The notes under the pieces are model-generated. The model was not told the origin of the DNA and did not search any database. It was given only the letters and a program-made list of their open reading frames with translations. A stretch of DNA of 10,121 nt from the NCBI GenBank assembly GCA_050874365.1, contig JBNMKN010000068.1, positions 1-10,121 of the forward strand, read 5' to 3'. Source of the stretch: Eshraghiella sp050874365 (lineage in GTDB: Bacteria; Bacillota; Clostridia; Lachnospirales; Lachnospiraceae). Positions 1 through 6,908 of the stretch are shown one piece after another. Position 1 is the stretch's first letter, and each line of letters opens with the position of its first letter. A program made the position numbers and the translations under genes.

Positions 1-1
1 C

Positions 2-475
2 GCCCTTGATGCATGGGTCAAGGAATACGGTATTTTAAACGGAACTGCCCTTACGGACGCAATAACAACGGACTGCTTTTTAAGGGATTTCAGACTTACT
101 TATGCAACACTTTTCAGCGGGGTACGCCATGACAGTGGCGACCCATTCGTCTGGGGAGACAAGATGATAAAACATTATGAAAGCCTTGGAATAGATGCAG
201 GAACCAAAACCCTTCTTTTCAGCGACAGTCTTGATTTTGAAAGGGCAACAAAGCTTAATGAGTATTTTAGCGGCAGGGCAAAAGTAGCTTTTGGAATAGG
301 AACGTATTTATCAAACGACACGGATGTTCCTGCACTTAATATCGTTATGAAAACAACAGAATGTAACGGAATGGATGTTGCAAAGATTTCTGATACACCG
401 GGTAAAGGAATGTGCAAAAATCCTGAATATGTCGAGTATCTCCAAAGATGTATCGACTGGAGAATGAAACACTGA
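2..475 (+). CDS. pncB: Nicotinate phosphoribosyltransferase, C-terminal part (5' end outside window)
   Basis: This is the last 157 residues or so of nicotinate phosphoribosyltransferase, the cytosolic enzyme that joins nicotinate to PRPP, with ATP hydrolysis, to give nicotinate mononucleotide for NAD salvage. The frame is open from the window edge to TGA at 473-475. Visible family motifs, in order, are ALTDAITTDCFLRDF, GVRHDSGDP (codons around 119-145), FSDSLDF, FGIGTYL, ALNIVMKTTECNG and KISDTPGK, closely matching the C-terminal half of E. coli PncB. The histidine that is autophosphorylated in the enterobacterial enzyme lies upstream and is not in the window. There is no hairpin terminator between its stop and rplS, so some readthrough into rplS is possible. 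Prs, which makes its substrate PRPP, is encoded 7 kb away on the other strand. The identification is firm; only the truncation limits it. Confidence 0.93.
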   Translation, partial: ALDAWVKEYGILNGTALTDAITTDCFLRDFRLTYATLFSGVRHDSGDPFVWGDKMIKHYESLGIDAGTKTLLFSDSLDFERATKLNEYFSGRAKVAFGIGTYLSNDTDVPALNIVMKTTECNGMDVAKISDTPGKGMCKNPEYVEYLQRCIDWRMKH

Positions 476-484
476 AAAAAAGAC

Positions 485-511
485 TTGCAATTTATATATT
501 AATATGATAAT
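485..511 (+). promoter_or_regulatory. Possible sigma-A promoter for rplS
   Basis: TTGCAA at 485-490 resembles a -35 box and GATAAT at 506-511 resembles a -10 box. The 15-base spacer is short, and CTTGCA gives 16. The stretch is very AT-rich and lies just after the pncB stop. The site would give rplS its own transcript with a leader of roughly 70 bases. Other AT-rich hexamers nearby (TATAGT 513-518, TATATT 523-528) could serve instead, so the exact boxes are uncertain. Confidence 0.4.
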
Positions 512-518
512 TTATAGT

Positions 519-590
519 AGTTATATTAAGTGGCGGTCCGCTGTTACCGTGGTAGTATTTAAGAACGTCATATTTTAGGAGGATTTTACA
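519..590 (+). promoter_or_regulatory. rplS 5' leader, candidate L19 autoregulatory leader, with strong ribosome binding site
   Basis: About 70 untranslated bases precede rplS. A GC-rich patch (531-553) stands out in otherwise AT-rich DNA and can pair CGGT (534-537) with ACCG (546-549) around an 8-base loop. The Shine-Dalgarno sequence AGGAGGA at 577-583 sits seven bases before the ATG. Firmicutes are known to carry an L19 leader RNA upstream of rplS, and this position fits. I cannot confirm the covariance model by eye, so the leader is inference. Confidence 0.3.
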
Positions 591-938
591 ATGAACGATA
601 TCATCAAGAATATCGAAGCTGCTCAGATGAAGCAGAGCGTACCTGAATTCAGAGTAGGAGATACAGTTAAGGTATCTGCTAAGATTAAAGAAGGAAACCG
701 TGAGAGAATCCAGGTTTTTGAAGGAACTGTTATTAAGAGACAGGGCGGAAGCAACCGTGAGACATTCACAGTAAGAAAGCTTTCTAATGGTGTCGGAGTA
801 GAGAAGACATGGCCATTACACTCACCATTCGTTGAAGACATTACAGTTGTAAGACGTGGTAAGGCTAGAAGAGCTAAATTATTCTACTTAAGAGGCAGAA
901 TTGGTAAAGCAGCTAAGGTTAAAGAAATTGTTAAATAA
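591..938 (+). CDS. rplS: 50S ribosomal protein L19
   Basis: L19 is a 115-residue component of the large ribosomal subunit at the 30S-50S interface. The length is typical of the family. The sequence is diagnostic: FRVGDTVKVSAKIKEGNRERIQVFEGTVI in the N-terminal half, RQGG (about residues 50-53), FTVRKLSNGVGVEKTWPLHSP (about 59-79), then VVRRGKARRAKLFYLRGRIGKAA at the basic C-terminus. The start is fixed by AGGAGGA at 577-583. Codons favour GTA, AGA, AAG and GAA, as expected for a highly expressed gene. The usual rplS partners (rpsP, rimM, trmD) are not immediately upstream; pncB is. A strong intrinsic terminator follows within 30 bases, so this may be transcribed largely on its own. Confidence 0.98.
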   Translation: MNDIIKNIEAAQMKQSVPEFRVGDTVKVSAKIKEGNRERIQVFEGTVIKRQGGSNRETFTVRKLSNGVGVEKTWPLHSPFVEDITVVRRGKARRAKLFYLRGRIGKAAKVKEIVK

Positions 939-963
939 TTTTTTGCTTTGAATCAGAAAATGA

Positions 964-1000
964 GCGCGATAGATGGAAGCTTTATCTATCGCGTTTTTTT
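964..1000 (+). terminator. Intrinsic terminator after rplS
   Basis: A 10-bp perfect stem, CGCGATAGAT at 965-974 with ATCTATCGCG at 984-993, is extended inward by two G-T pairs and closed by a short loop. It is followed directly by seven T residues at 994-1000. It lies 26 bases after the rplS stop and 22 bases before lepB. Downstream operon transcription therefore needs partial readthrough or a promoter overlapping the terminator; CATAAT at 1001-1006 is the only -10-like hexamer seen there and it has no clear -35. Confidence 0.93.
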
Positions 1001-1022
1001 CATAATGTTTTGAGGAGAAAAT

Positions 1023-1625
1023 ATGGTAGGATTTAAGAAAAGAGAAGTTGTATACAGACCTTTTGAGACTGTATTTAAGATTATAAGCGATATAGTAATG
1101 ATTATATGCTTCACATATTTTCTGGTAATTGCTTTTTTTGACAAAATAACAATTACAGGACATTCCATGAACAATACATTACAGAATAACCAGACTGTCC
1201 TGCTTAATACGATTGCGTATTCGTTTAAAGCACCGGAAAGATATGACCTTGTGGCATTCAAGACAGGCAAAAAAGATAATACCTCAATCTACGTAAGGCG
1301 TGTTATAGGACTTCCCGGTGAAACAGTGCAGATACAGGACGGCAAAATATATATAGACGGTAAAGAACTTACAGGCGATATATGCAACGAAGAAATATAT
1401 AATGCCGGTTTTGCGGCAGAACCCGTCAAGTTAGGCTATGATGAGTTTTTTGTACTTGGAGACAACAGAAACAACAGTGACGACAGCAGATACTCCAACA
1501 TCGGAACGGTAAAAAGAGATATGATTATCGGCAAACCATGGTTAAGGATAAAGCCTGCGTCAGATTTCGGAAAGATAAAATATATAACAGAAAAGAATGG
1601 AAGTGATAGCAATGGAGGAGAATAA
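1023..1625 (+). CDS. lepB: Signal peptidase I family protein with altered active-site box
   Basis: This is a 200-residue S26-family type I signal peptidase, expected to remove signal peptides on the outer face of the membrane. One membrane segment lies at about residues 21-40, followed by an extracytoplasmic domain. Box B is GHSMNNTL with the presumed nucleophile Ser48. Box D is YVRRVIGLPGE (90-100). Box E is GDNRNNSDDSR (146-156), which is intact. Two oddities: the proline of the usual SMxPT is absent (N in its place), and the lysine that acts as general base in YVKR/YIKR of B. subtilis SipS and E. coli LepB is Arg92 here. The protein could therefore be catalytically altered or a lineage-specific variant. 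The start follows GAGGAG at 1012-1017. It overlaps rbgA by 14 bases, and synteny with the rplS-rbgA block supports the assignment. Confidence 0.88.
   Translation: MVGFKKREVVYRPFETVFKIISDIVMIICFTYFLVIAFFDKITITGHSMNNTLQNNQTVLLNTIAYSFKAPERYDLVAFKTGKKDNTSIYVRRVIGLPGETVQIQDGKIYIDGKELTGDICNEEIYNAGFAAEPVKLGYDEFFVLGDNRNNSDDSRYSNIGTVKRDMIIGKPWLRIKPASDFGKIKYITEKNGSDSNGGE
1599..1605 (+). promoter_or_regulatory. Ribosome binding site deciding the rbgA start
   Basis: GGAAGTG inside the lepB 3' end lies six bases before the ATG at 1612. The alternative in-frame ATG at 1597 has only a weak AG-rich stretch ahead of it and would add five residues before the conserved N-terminus. I therefore prefer 1612. Confidence 0.6.
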
Positions 1626-2481
1626 GGCCTCTTTTAACTGGTATCCCGGTCACATGACCAAAGCAAAGAGAATGATGCAGGAGGATATCAAGTTTAATGA
1701 TATTGTCATAGAGCTTATTGATGCGAGGATTCCAATGTCCAGCAGGAATCCTGATATAGATGACCTTGCAAAAAATAAATACAGACTTATTTTACTTAAT
1801 AAGTCAGACCTTGCGGATGAAAGAGTGACAGCAAAATGGGTTGAATTTTTTGAAAAACAGGGAATTAAGGTTATTAAACTGGATTCAAGACAGCGAAGCG
1901 GAATGAAGTCCGTTAATAATGCCATTCTTGAAGTATGTAAAGGAAAAATAGAAAGAGACAGAAAAAGAGGTATTCTTAACCGTCCTGTGAGGGCTATGAT
2001 AGTCGGAATACCTAACGTTGGCAAATCAACATTTATTAATTCTTTTGCAGGTAAAGCTTGTGCAAAGACAGGTAATAAACCGGGTGTCACAAAGGGAAAA
2101 CAATGGATAAGGCTTAATAAGACGGTGGAACTGCTTGATACACCTGGAATTTTGTGGCCGAAATTTGATAACGAAAAAATAGCCAATGACCTCGCTTTTA
2201 TCGGTTCAATCAATGACCAGATTCTTAACCTTACAGAACTAAGCCTTAAGTTTATTGAGGCGGTAAAAAATGACTATGCCGGTATTTTTACTTCAAGATA
2301 TGATATAGAAGAAACAGATGACGGTGTAACAATGCTTGGAGACATTGCTATTGCAAGAGGCTGTCTTAAAAAAGGCGGAGAACCTGACTACGATAAAGCT
2401 GCTGCCCTTATTTTTGATGACTTCCGTTCCGGCAAACTCGGAAAAATTTCTATTGAGAAACCGGAGGATTACATTTCATGA
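1612..2481 (+). CDS. rbgA: Ribosome biogenesis GTPase RbgA (YlqF)
   Basis: RbgA is a circularly permuted GTPase needed for late assembly of the 50S subunit in Firmicutes. With the start at 1612 the protein has 289 residues, a normal size. The permuted order of GTPase motifs is plain: G4 NKSD at 63-66, then G1 GIPNVGKST at 132-140, then G3 DTPG at 176-179. The N-terminal FNWYPGHMTKAKR and DARIPMSSRNP segments and the LLDTPGILWPKF stretch closely match B. subtilis YlqF. The C-terminal domain carries ARGCLKKGG and ends near ISIEKPEDYIS. The start overlaps the lepB 3' end, and its stop codon shares ATGA with rnhB, so translation is probably coupled on both sides. The neighbour rplS and the downstream der gene belong to the same theme of large-subunit assembly. 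Confidence 0.96.
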   Translation: MEENKASFNWYPGHMTKAKRMMQEDIKFNDIVIELIDARIPMSSRNPDIDDLAKNKYRLILLNKSDLADERVTAKWVEFFEKQGIKVIKLDSRQRSGMKSVNNAILEVCKGKIERDRKRGILNRPVRAMIVGIPNVGKSTFINSFAGKACAKTGNKPGVTKGKQWIRLNKTVELLDTPGILWPKFDNEKIANDLAFIGSINDQILNLTELSLKFIEAVKNDYAGIFTSRYDIEETDDGVTMLGDIAIARGCLKKGGEPDYDKAAALIFDDFRSGKLGKISIEKPEDYIS

Positions 2482-3110
2482 CCAAAGCAGAAAGACTTGA
2501 AGCAGAAATAAAGCGTACAGAGCTTATGAAGGAATTTGATAAGGAGTATAAAATATACGGAACCGTATGCGGCATAGATGAGGCAGGACGAGGACCTCTT
2601 TGCGGACCTGTGGTGGCTGCTGCCGTTATTTTACCGGATGAGTACGATATTTTATACATAAATGATTCCAAAAAGTTAAGTGAAAAAAAACGTGAAGAAG
2701 TATATAAAGAAATTGATAAATATGCGGTTACTTACGGAGTGGGAATAGTTTCTCCGGAAAGAATAGACGAGATAAATATATTACAGGCAACTTATGAAGC
2801 TATGAGAACAGCTATTCATAAATTGAGTGTAACACCCGATATATTATTAAATGATGCAGTAACGATACCGATGGTGGATATTAAGCAGGTACCTATCATA
2901 AAAGGTGATGCAAAAAGCCAGTCAATAGCTGCTGCAAGTATTATGGCGAAAGTCACAAGGGACCATCTTATGGAAGAATATGACAAGTTATATCCTGAAT
3001 ATGGATTTGCGAAACATAAAGGATACGGAACGGCAGCTCATATCAAAGCCATTAAAGAATACGGTCCATGTCCGATTCATCGCAGGACTTTTATTAAGAA
3101 CTTTATTTAA
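2478..3110 (+). CDS. rnhB: Ribonuclease HII
   Basis: RNase HII cleaves the RNA strand of RNA-DNA hybrids and nicks DNA at single ribonucleotides. The protein has 210 residues. A short charged N-terminal extension (about 1-27) precedes the catalytic core. The DEDD metal-binding residues are visible: Asp34 and Glu35 in GIDEAGRGP, Asp126 in LLNDAVTIP and Asp144 in IKGDAKSQSIAAASIMAKV. The C-terminal YGFAKHKGYGTAAHIKAI and GPCPIHRRTF motifs are standard for the family. The start codon overlaps the rbgA stop (ATGA), with GGAGGA at 2463-2468 ten bases upstream. The rbgA-rnhB pairing is conserved in Firmicutes, which supports the call. Confidence 0.97.
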   Translation: MTKAERLEAEIKRTELMKEFDKEYKIYGTVCGIDEAGRGPLCGPVVAAAVILPDEYDILYINDSKKLSEKKREEVYKEIDKYAVTYGVGIVSPERIDEINILQATYEAMRTAIHKLSVTPDILLNDAVTIPMVDIKQVPIIKGDAKSQSIAAASIMAKVTRDHLMEEYDKLYPEYGFAKHKGYGTAAHIKAIKEYGPCPIHRRTFIKNFI

Positions 3111-3134
3111 TCAGCAGAAAGGGTGTTAAATAAC

Positions 3135-4709
3135 ATGAATATTACAACTGTAAACAATACAACAGGAATAACTAATGCCAATGTTAATTTAGCACAAAAT
3201 TCAGGTTCTGCAGACAGAACACAGATTACGGTTCCTTCCGGTCTGTCTCCCATTGAGGCAGGAAAAGCACTTTTAATGCAGTTAAGCGCAGGAGACAGAC
3301 TCACGGGAGAAATTATCGATATAACCCCCAACAACATTACAATTTCATTAAATGACAGCGTTACGGTTAAGGCGACACTGGCGGATTCGTTATCCTATAA
3401 TATAGGCGACATGGCATCTTTTACAATTAAGGATATCAATAAAGAACAGGTTGTCCTTAAAGCCGGTACCGATATTAACAGAAATCTTTTTAACGACCAG
3501 ACAATTACGTCCGCACTTAAAAATGCAGGGCTTCAGGTTAATGAGGTCACGGTCTCGCTTGTAAAAGAGATGATGTCCCATGAGCTTCCTATTACCTCAG
3601 ACAGCATTAACCATTATATGAATCTTTTGACGGAATCATCAATAGCAAGTCCTAAGGATGTGATTTACCTTGAGGGTATGCATATTGAAGTCACTGATGA
3701 GAACGTGCAGGCTTTGCATGATTATTATGATTTCGATAAGGGAATGACAGGTAATGCGACGAAGCTTACAGATGATTTTTACGGAATGTTAAACAGTCTC
3801 CCTTCATCAGTTTCAGATGCCACGGTTACGCTTTTAAGCAATTTTATTACATCATTTACACCTGAAATATCTGAACCGGTAACACTTGAGAATTCCGTGG
3901 ATGCCAAGGAATTACAGAAGCTTTCCGAAGTTTTGCTTAACGGTGACAACGGAGAGGATGGTAATGCTGCGTTGCAGGAATTTGCGGGACAGGTAGCAGA
4001 GGGTAAAATAACCTCAAAAGAATTTTTTAACAAGATAATTGATTTTTATAAAGACGGGTTTATTACACCTGATAAATTTAAAGAAATCATATCATCAAAA
4101 GGAACCGAAAACATTCTTAAAGATTTTGTAAGACAGGAAATGTTTCTTAATCCCTCCGACATAAGCAAGGAGAATATTAAGAAGCTGTATTCCAAAGTGC
4201 TTCAGGACACGGAGACTTTATCCTCTAAATTTCAGGGCATAAAGTTTGCCGAAAATATGCTTAATACCAATACACAGATTAAAAATGATGTGTCCTTTTT
4301 AAATCAGGCAAATAATTTTATGAATTTTGTGCAGATTCCGCTGCGAATGAGCGGACATGAAGGTCATGGCGATTTGTATGTGTACAAAAATAACAGAAGA
4401 AAAATAGAGGATAAGGATGAACTGAAAGCACTTTTACATCTTGATATGGACAATCTCGGACCTATGGATGTATTTGTTTTGTTAAAATCCAATAATGTAA
4501 CCACTAACTTTAAGGTGGCAAGCGATGATATTTTAACATATATTGAGGAGCATATATCAGAGCTTAATGAGAGACTCAATGCTCTGGGCTACAGCGTGAC
4601 AAGCACCGTTACGTCTGATAAGGAAAGATATTCTTTTGTAAAATCTGTAATGGAGGAGGAATTTCCGTCGGTTGAAATAAAACGTTTCAGCTTTGATGTG
4701 AGAGCGTAA
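3135..4709 (+). CDS. ylqG: FliK-like (flagellar hook-length-control-type) protein, YlqG position
   Basis: This 524-residue protein is of unconfirmed function. The N-terminal part (about 1-115) is low in complexity at first and then forms a beta-rich stretch (GDRLTGEIIDITPNNITISL and following) that looks like a small barrel. The middle (about 120-390) is mostly helical. The last 130 residues resemble the FliK C-terminal domain, with FVQIPLRMSGHEGHGDLYVY, LHLDMDNLGPMDVFVLL, and a helix ISELNERLNALGYSV. No signal peptide or membrane segment is seen. The locus position after rnhB and before an FlhB-tail-like gene matches B. subtilis ylqG. I chose ATG 3135 because AAAGGGTG (3118-3125) is well spaced from it; GTG 3123 would add four residues but leaves poor spacing. 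A role with the next gene is inferred from FliK-FlhB biology, not shown. Confidence 0.7.
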   Translation: MNITTVNNTTGITNANVNLAQNSGSADRTQITVPSGLSPIEAGKALLMQLSAGDRLTGEIIDITPNNITISLNDSVTVKATLADSLSYNIGDMASFTIKDINKEQVVLKAGTDINRNLFNDQTITSALKNAGLQVNEVTVSLVKEMMSHELPITSDSINHYMNLLTESSIASPKDVIYLEGMHIEVTDENVQALHDYYDFDKGMTGNATKLTDDFYGMLNSLPSSVSDATVTLLSNFITSFTPEISEPVTLENSVDAKELQKLSEVLLNGDNGEDGNAALQEFAGQVAEGKITSKEFFNKIIDFYKDGFITPDKFKEIISSKGTENILKDFVRQEMFLNPSDISKENIKKLYSKVLQDTETLSSKFQGIKFAENMLNTNTQIKNDVSFLNQANNFMNFVQIPLRMSGHEGHGDLYVYKNNRRKIEDKDELKALLHLDMDNLGPMDVFVLLKSNNVTTNFKVASDDILTYIEEHISELNERLNALGYSVTSTVTSDKERYSFVKSVMEEEFPSVEIKRFSFDVRA

Positions 4710-4712
4710 ACT

Positions 4713-5003
4713 ATGGCTGAGGAAGATAAAAAAAGAAAACAGGCGATAGCCATACAGTATAATCCCGATGAGGTCGCACCTAAAATTCTTGCTTCCGGAA
4801 CAGGAATTATAGCGGATAAAATAATCGAAAAGGCAAAATCAAGCGATGTTCCGTTATATGAGGATAATAAGCTTGCCAACACCTTGTCAAAACTTGATAT
4901 CGGGGAATACATACCACCGGAATTATACAGTATTGTTGCGGAAATACTTGTTTTTGTTGATAATCTTGATAAAATAAAAGGAAAGATACATGACAGAAAA
5001 TAA
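4713..5003 (+). CDS. ylqH: FlhB C-terminal-domain homologue (YlqH / FlhX type)
   Basis: This is a 96-residue soluble protein that corresponds only to the cytoplasmic tail of FlhB/EscU-type export components. Matching blocks are AIAIQYNPDEVAPKILASG (11-29), ADKIIEKAKSSDVPLYED (34-51) and IGEYIPPELYSIVAEILVFV (63-82). It has no membrane helices, and the NPTH autocleavage motif of full FlhB is absent; the protein begins about where the cleaved FlhB fragment would. It starts three bases after the preceding gene with only a weak GTGAGAG site, so coupling is likely. It overlaps the next gene by 14 bases. In flagella, the FlhB tail is the partner of FliK, so the adjacency of a FliK-like gene is suggestive. 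The actual role of the stand-alone protein is unknown. Confidence 0.85.
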   Translation: MAEEDKKRKQAIAIQYNPDEVAPKILASGTGIIADKIIEKAKSSDVPLYEDNKLANTLSKLDIGEYIPPELYSIVAEILVFVDNLDKIKGKIHDRK

Positions 5004-5337
5004 AAGACAGACCGGCAGTTTTTATGAAGATAAGGCAGCAGAATATTTAAAGAGTATTGGTTATGAAATTCTCTGCCGTAATTTTTACGGCAAAGGCGGA
5101 GAAATAGATATTGTAGCCAAGGATAATGAGACACTTGTATTTGCGGAGGTGAAATACCGAAGCTCCGTAAGATACGGTTTTCCGGAAGAAGCTGTTGACT
5201 ACAGAAAGCAGTACAGAATAAGAAAAACGGCGATGTTCTATATAGCCAGGAACGAAAAAACTTTTGACTGCCCTGTGAGATTTGACGTCATATCCATATT
5301 GGGAACAAAAATAACACATATAAAGGATGCTTTTTAA
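4990..5337 (+). CDS. yraN: YraN / UPF0102 family endonuclease-fold protein
   Basis: This is a 115-residue protein of the UPF0102 family, which has a PD-(D/E)XK restriction-endonuclease-like fold and poorly known cellular function. Family signatures are G9-xxx-E13 within GSFYEDKAAEYL, then GGEIDIVAKD (Glu38, Asp40), FAEVKYR (Glu53, Lys55) and RFDVISI (97-103). The E...D...ExK spacing is that of the predicted metal-dependent active site, so it is probably intact. Length is normal for the family. AAAGGAAAG (4977-4985) precedes the start, which lies inside the ylqH 3' end. The stop TAA shares its last A with the pgeF ATG. In many bacteria this gene sits near rnhB, as here. Confidence 0.93.
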   Translation: MTENKRQTGSFYEDKAAEYLKSIGYEILCRNFYGKGGEIDIVAKDNETLVFAEVKYRSSVRYGFPEEAVDYRKQYRIRKTAMFYIARNEKTFDCPVRFDVISILGTKITHIKDAF

Positions 5338-6182
5338 TGAATATAAATTATTATGATTTCAGTAATACCACCAAAATACAGGGAGCGGTTCCTCATATTA
5401 CATTCAATAACCTTAATGGGATTGATTTTATAAAACACGGTTTTTCAACAAGACTCGGAGGAGTAAGCAAAGGGATTTATTCCTCAATGAATCTTTCTTT
5501 TACAAGAGGTGATGATGAAAAGGCCGTGTCCCGCAATTTTGAGATAATAGGCAATGAACTTGATATGGATGTTAATTCCATGGTGTACGCAATGCAGACC
5601 CATACAACCAATGTAATGAAGGTTACTAAAGAACATTGTGGAATGGGTGTTACAAGGGAACGCAATTTTTCAGACATTGACGGACTTATAACCAATGAGC
5701 CGGGTGTTACGCTTGTAACCTCATATGCCGACTGTGTTCCTTTGTTTTTTGTGGATACTAGAAATAAGGCAATAGGTTTGTCACATTCAGGCTGGCGTGG
5801 AACGGTGGGGAATATTGCGGATGTTACTGTTAAAATGATGGAAAAAGAATATAACACCAATCCTGCGGATATTGTTGCTTTTATCGGACCTTCCATATGT
5901 CATAACTGCTATGAGGTATCTGAGGATGTGGCGGAACAGTTTGCAAAAGCCTACGGCACAGAGGTTTTTGAAGATATATTGTATATAAAAGACAACGGCA
6001 AATTCAAGCTTGATTTATGGAGAGCCAACTACAGAAACTTTACAAATGCGGGTATACTTCCTGAAAATATAGGTATAACAGATATGTGTACATGCTGTAA
6101 CAGCGACCTTTTATTTTCACATCGTGCAAGTAAAGGCATGCGTGGCGGCATGTGCGGATTTTTGGCAATTAAAGGAGAATAA
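5337..6182 (+). CDS. pgeF: PgeF / YfiH-YlmD family multicopper-oxidase-like, purine nucleoside phosphorylase family protein
   Basis: This 281-residue protein belongs to the YfiH/YlmD/LACC1 family, described both as purine nucleoside phosphorylase/deaminase enzymes and, in E. coli, as a peptidoglycan editing factor that limits serine misincorporation in the stem peptide. The metal and active-site residues are recognisable: His89 in MQTHT, Cys133 in SYADCVPLFFVD and His150 in LSHSGWRGT. IGPSICHNCYEV follows, and the C-terminal DMCTCCNSDLLFSHRASKG is typical. GFSTRLGGVSKGIYSSMNL (about 35-53) is the family's N-terminal signature. The start overlaps the yraN stop by one base (TAATG). No signal peptide is seen, which is consistent with a cytosolic enzyme. 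Which biochemical activity dominates here cannot be decided from sequence. Confidence 0.93.
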   Translation: MNINYYDFSNTTKIQGAVPHITFNNLNGIDFIKHGFSTRLGGVSKGIYSSMNLSFTRGDDEKAVSRNFEIIGNELDMDVNSMVYAMQTHTTNVMKVTKEHCGMGVTRERNFSDIDGLITNEPGVTLVTSYADCVPLFFVDTRNKAIGLSHSGWRGTVGNIADVTVKMMEKEYNTNPADIVAFIGPSICHNCYEVSEDVAEQFAKAYGTEVFEDILYIKDNGKFKLDLWRANYRNFTNAGILPENIGITDMCTCCNSDLLFSHRASKGMRGGMCGFLAIKGE

Positions 6183-6185
6183 CAG

Positions 6186-6569
6186 ATGAGTACAAGAGCG
6201 GATGAAGCGGTAAACAGAAAACATTGCGGACATAACTGTTCACAGGCGGTTGCCTGTGCGTTTTGTGATTACACGGGATTAGATGAAGAAGCCTTAAAAG
6301 AAACAACACAGGCTTTTGCTGTGGGTATGGGAACCATGGAGGGCAACTGCGGTGCCCTTACAGGTGCAGGCATTGTCCTCGGACTTGCCAACAAAGACCC
6401 TCGTAAGACTTTTTCCGATGTCAGAAACATAATGTCGGAATTTAAAGACAGGAACGGAACCGTTATCTGTAAGGAATTAAAGGGAATCGAAACAGGACAT
6501 GTTGTAAGGGAATGTGACGACTGCATAAGAGATGCGGTGGAGTTTCTGGAAGAAAGGCTTCAGAAGTAA
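6186..6569 (+). CDS. C_GCAxxG_C_C family putative redox-active protein
   Basis: This 127-residue protein contains the family's spaced cysteines: Cys18 in HNCSQAV, Cys55 in NCGALTGA, Cys95 in VICKELKG and Cys110/Cys113 in ECDDCIRDA. Three further cysteines (14, 24, 27) lie in the first 30 residues, giving eight in total. The family is thought to be redox-active or to bind metal, because its members share these cysteines and often occur near electron-transfer genes; no member's reaction is known to me with certainty. The helical segments GLDEEALKETTQAFAVGMG and DAVEFLEERL also match the family pattern. AAAGGAGAA (from 6172) is a good ribosome binding site, and the gene starts four bases after the pgeF stop, so it is part of the same operon. 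Confidence 0.88.
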   Translation: MSTRADEAVNRKHCGHNCSQAVACAFCDYTGLDEEALKETTQAFAVGMGTMEGNCGALTGAGIVLGLANKDPRKTFSDVRNIMSEFKDRNGTVICKELKGIETGHVVRECDDCIRDAVEFLEERLQK

Positions 6570-6583
6570 GCGGAAATAAAATT

Positions 6584-6853
6584 ATGAAAGATTATGCAAT
6601 TCTGACGAGTGACGGTAATTTCACAATTTTTGAGTACAATAATGAAAAGATACGTTTTGCAACGTCAAAACGTCTTGAGAAATACACAAAAGTGGTTGAA
6701 TGGGACTATGGATATTTGGTTGTAATGGCAAAATACCAAGGGATGGATGAGGTTGAGGAATATATTGACCTTATTTCTATATTGGAAAATTTATATTATG
6801 ATGTAGAGGCTTTTTTGAAACCAATAAAGGAAGTTAGAATAGAATATACGTGA
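6584..6853 (+). CDS. Small conserved-looking hypothetical protein
   Basis: I do not recognise a named family for this 89-residue protein. It is acidic, rich in tyrosine and has no membrane segment, signal peptide or cysteine. The N-terminal part looks like alternating beta strands (DYAILTSDGNFTIFEY, then KVVEWDYGYLVVMAKYQ), followed by a helix DEVEEYIDLISILENLYYD and a final strand KEVRIEYT. That pattern suggests a small alpha/beta domain. It begins 14 bases after the preceding stop, with a weak GCGGAAA site ahead. It is probably the last gene of the operon. No plus-strand terminator is evident after it; the repeat array begins 55 bases downstream. The compact, compositionally normal frame supports it as real. 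Confidence 0.75.
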   Translation: MKDYAILTSDGNFTIFEYNNEKIRFATSKRLEKYTKVVEWDYGYLVVMAKYQGMDEVEEYIDLISILENLYYDVEAFLKPIKEVRIEYT

Positions 6854-6908
6854 TATAAAGCTGTTGCCGATAAAATGGATATTATAATTAATGGCTATGT
6901 TTTACATT

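Noticed and set aside
1597..1611. Upstream ATG of rbgA giving five extra residues
   Set aside because: No ribosome binding site of good spacing; ATG 1612 has GGAAGTG and yields the family-like N-terminus.
4589..5134. Long minus-strand open frame of 181 codons across ylqG-ylqH-yraN
   Set aside because: It overlaps three plus-strand genes with clear family motifs and has serine/leucine-rich antisense composition.
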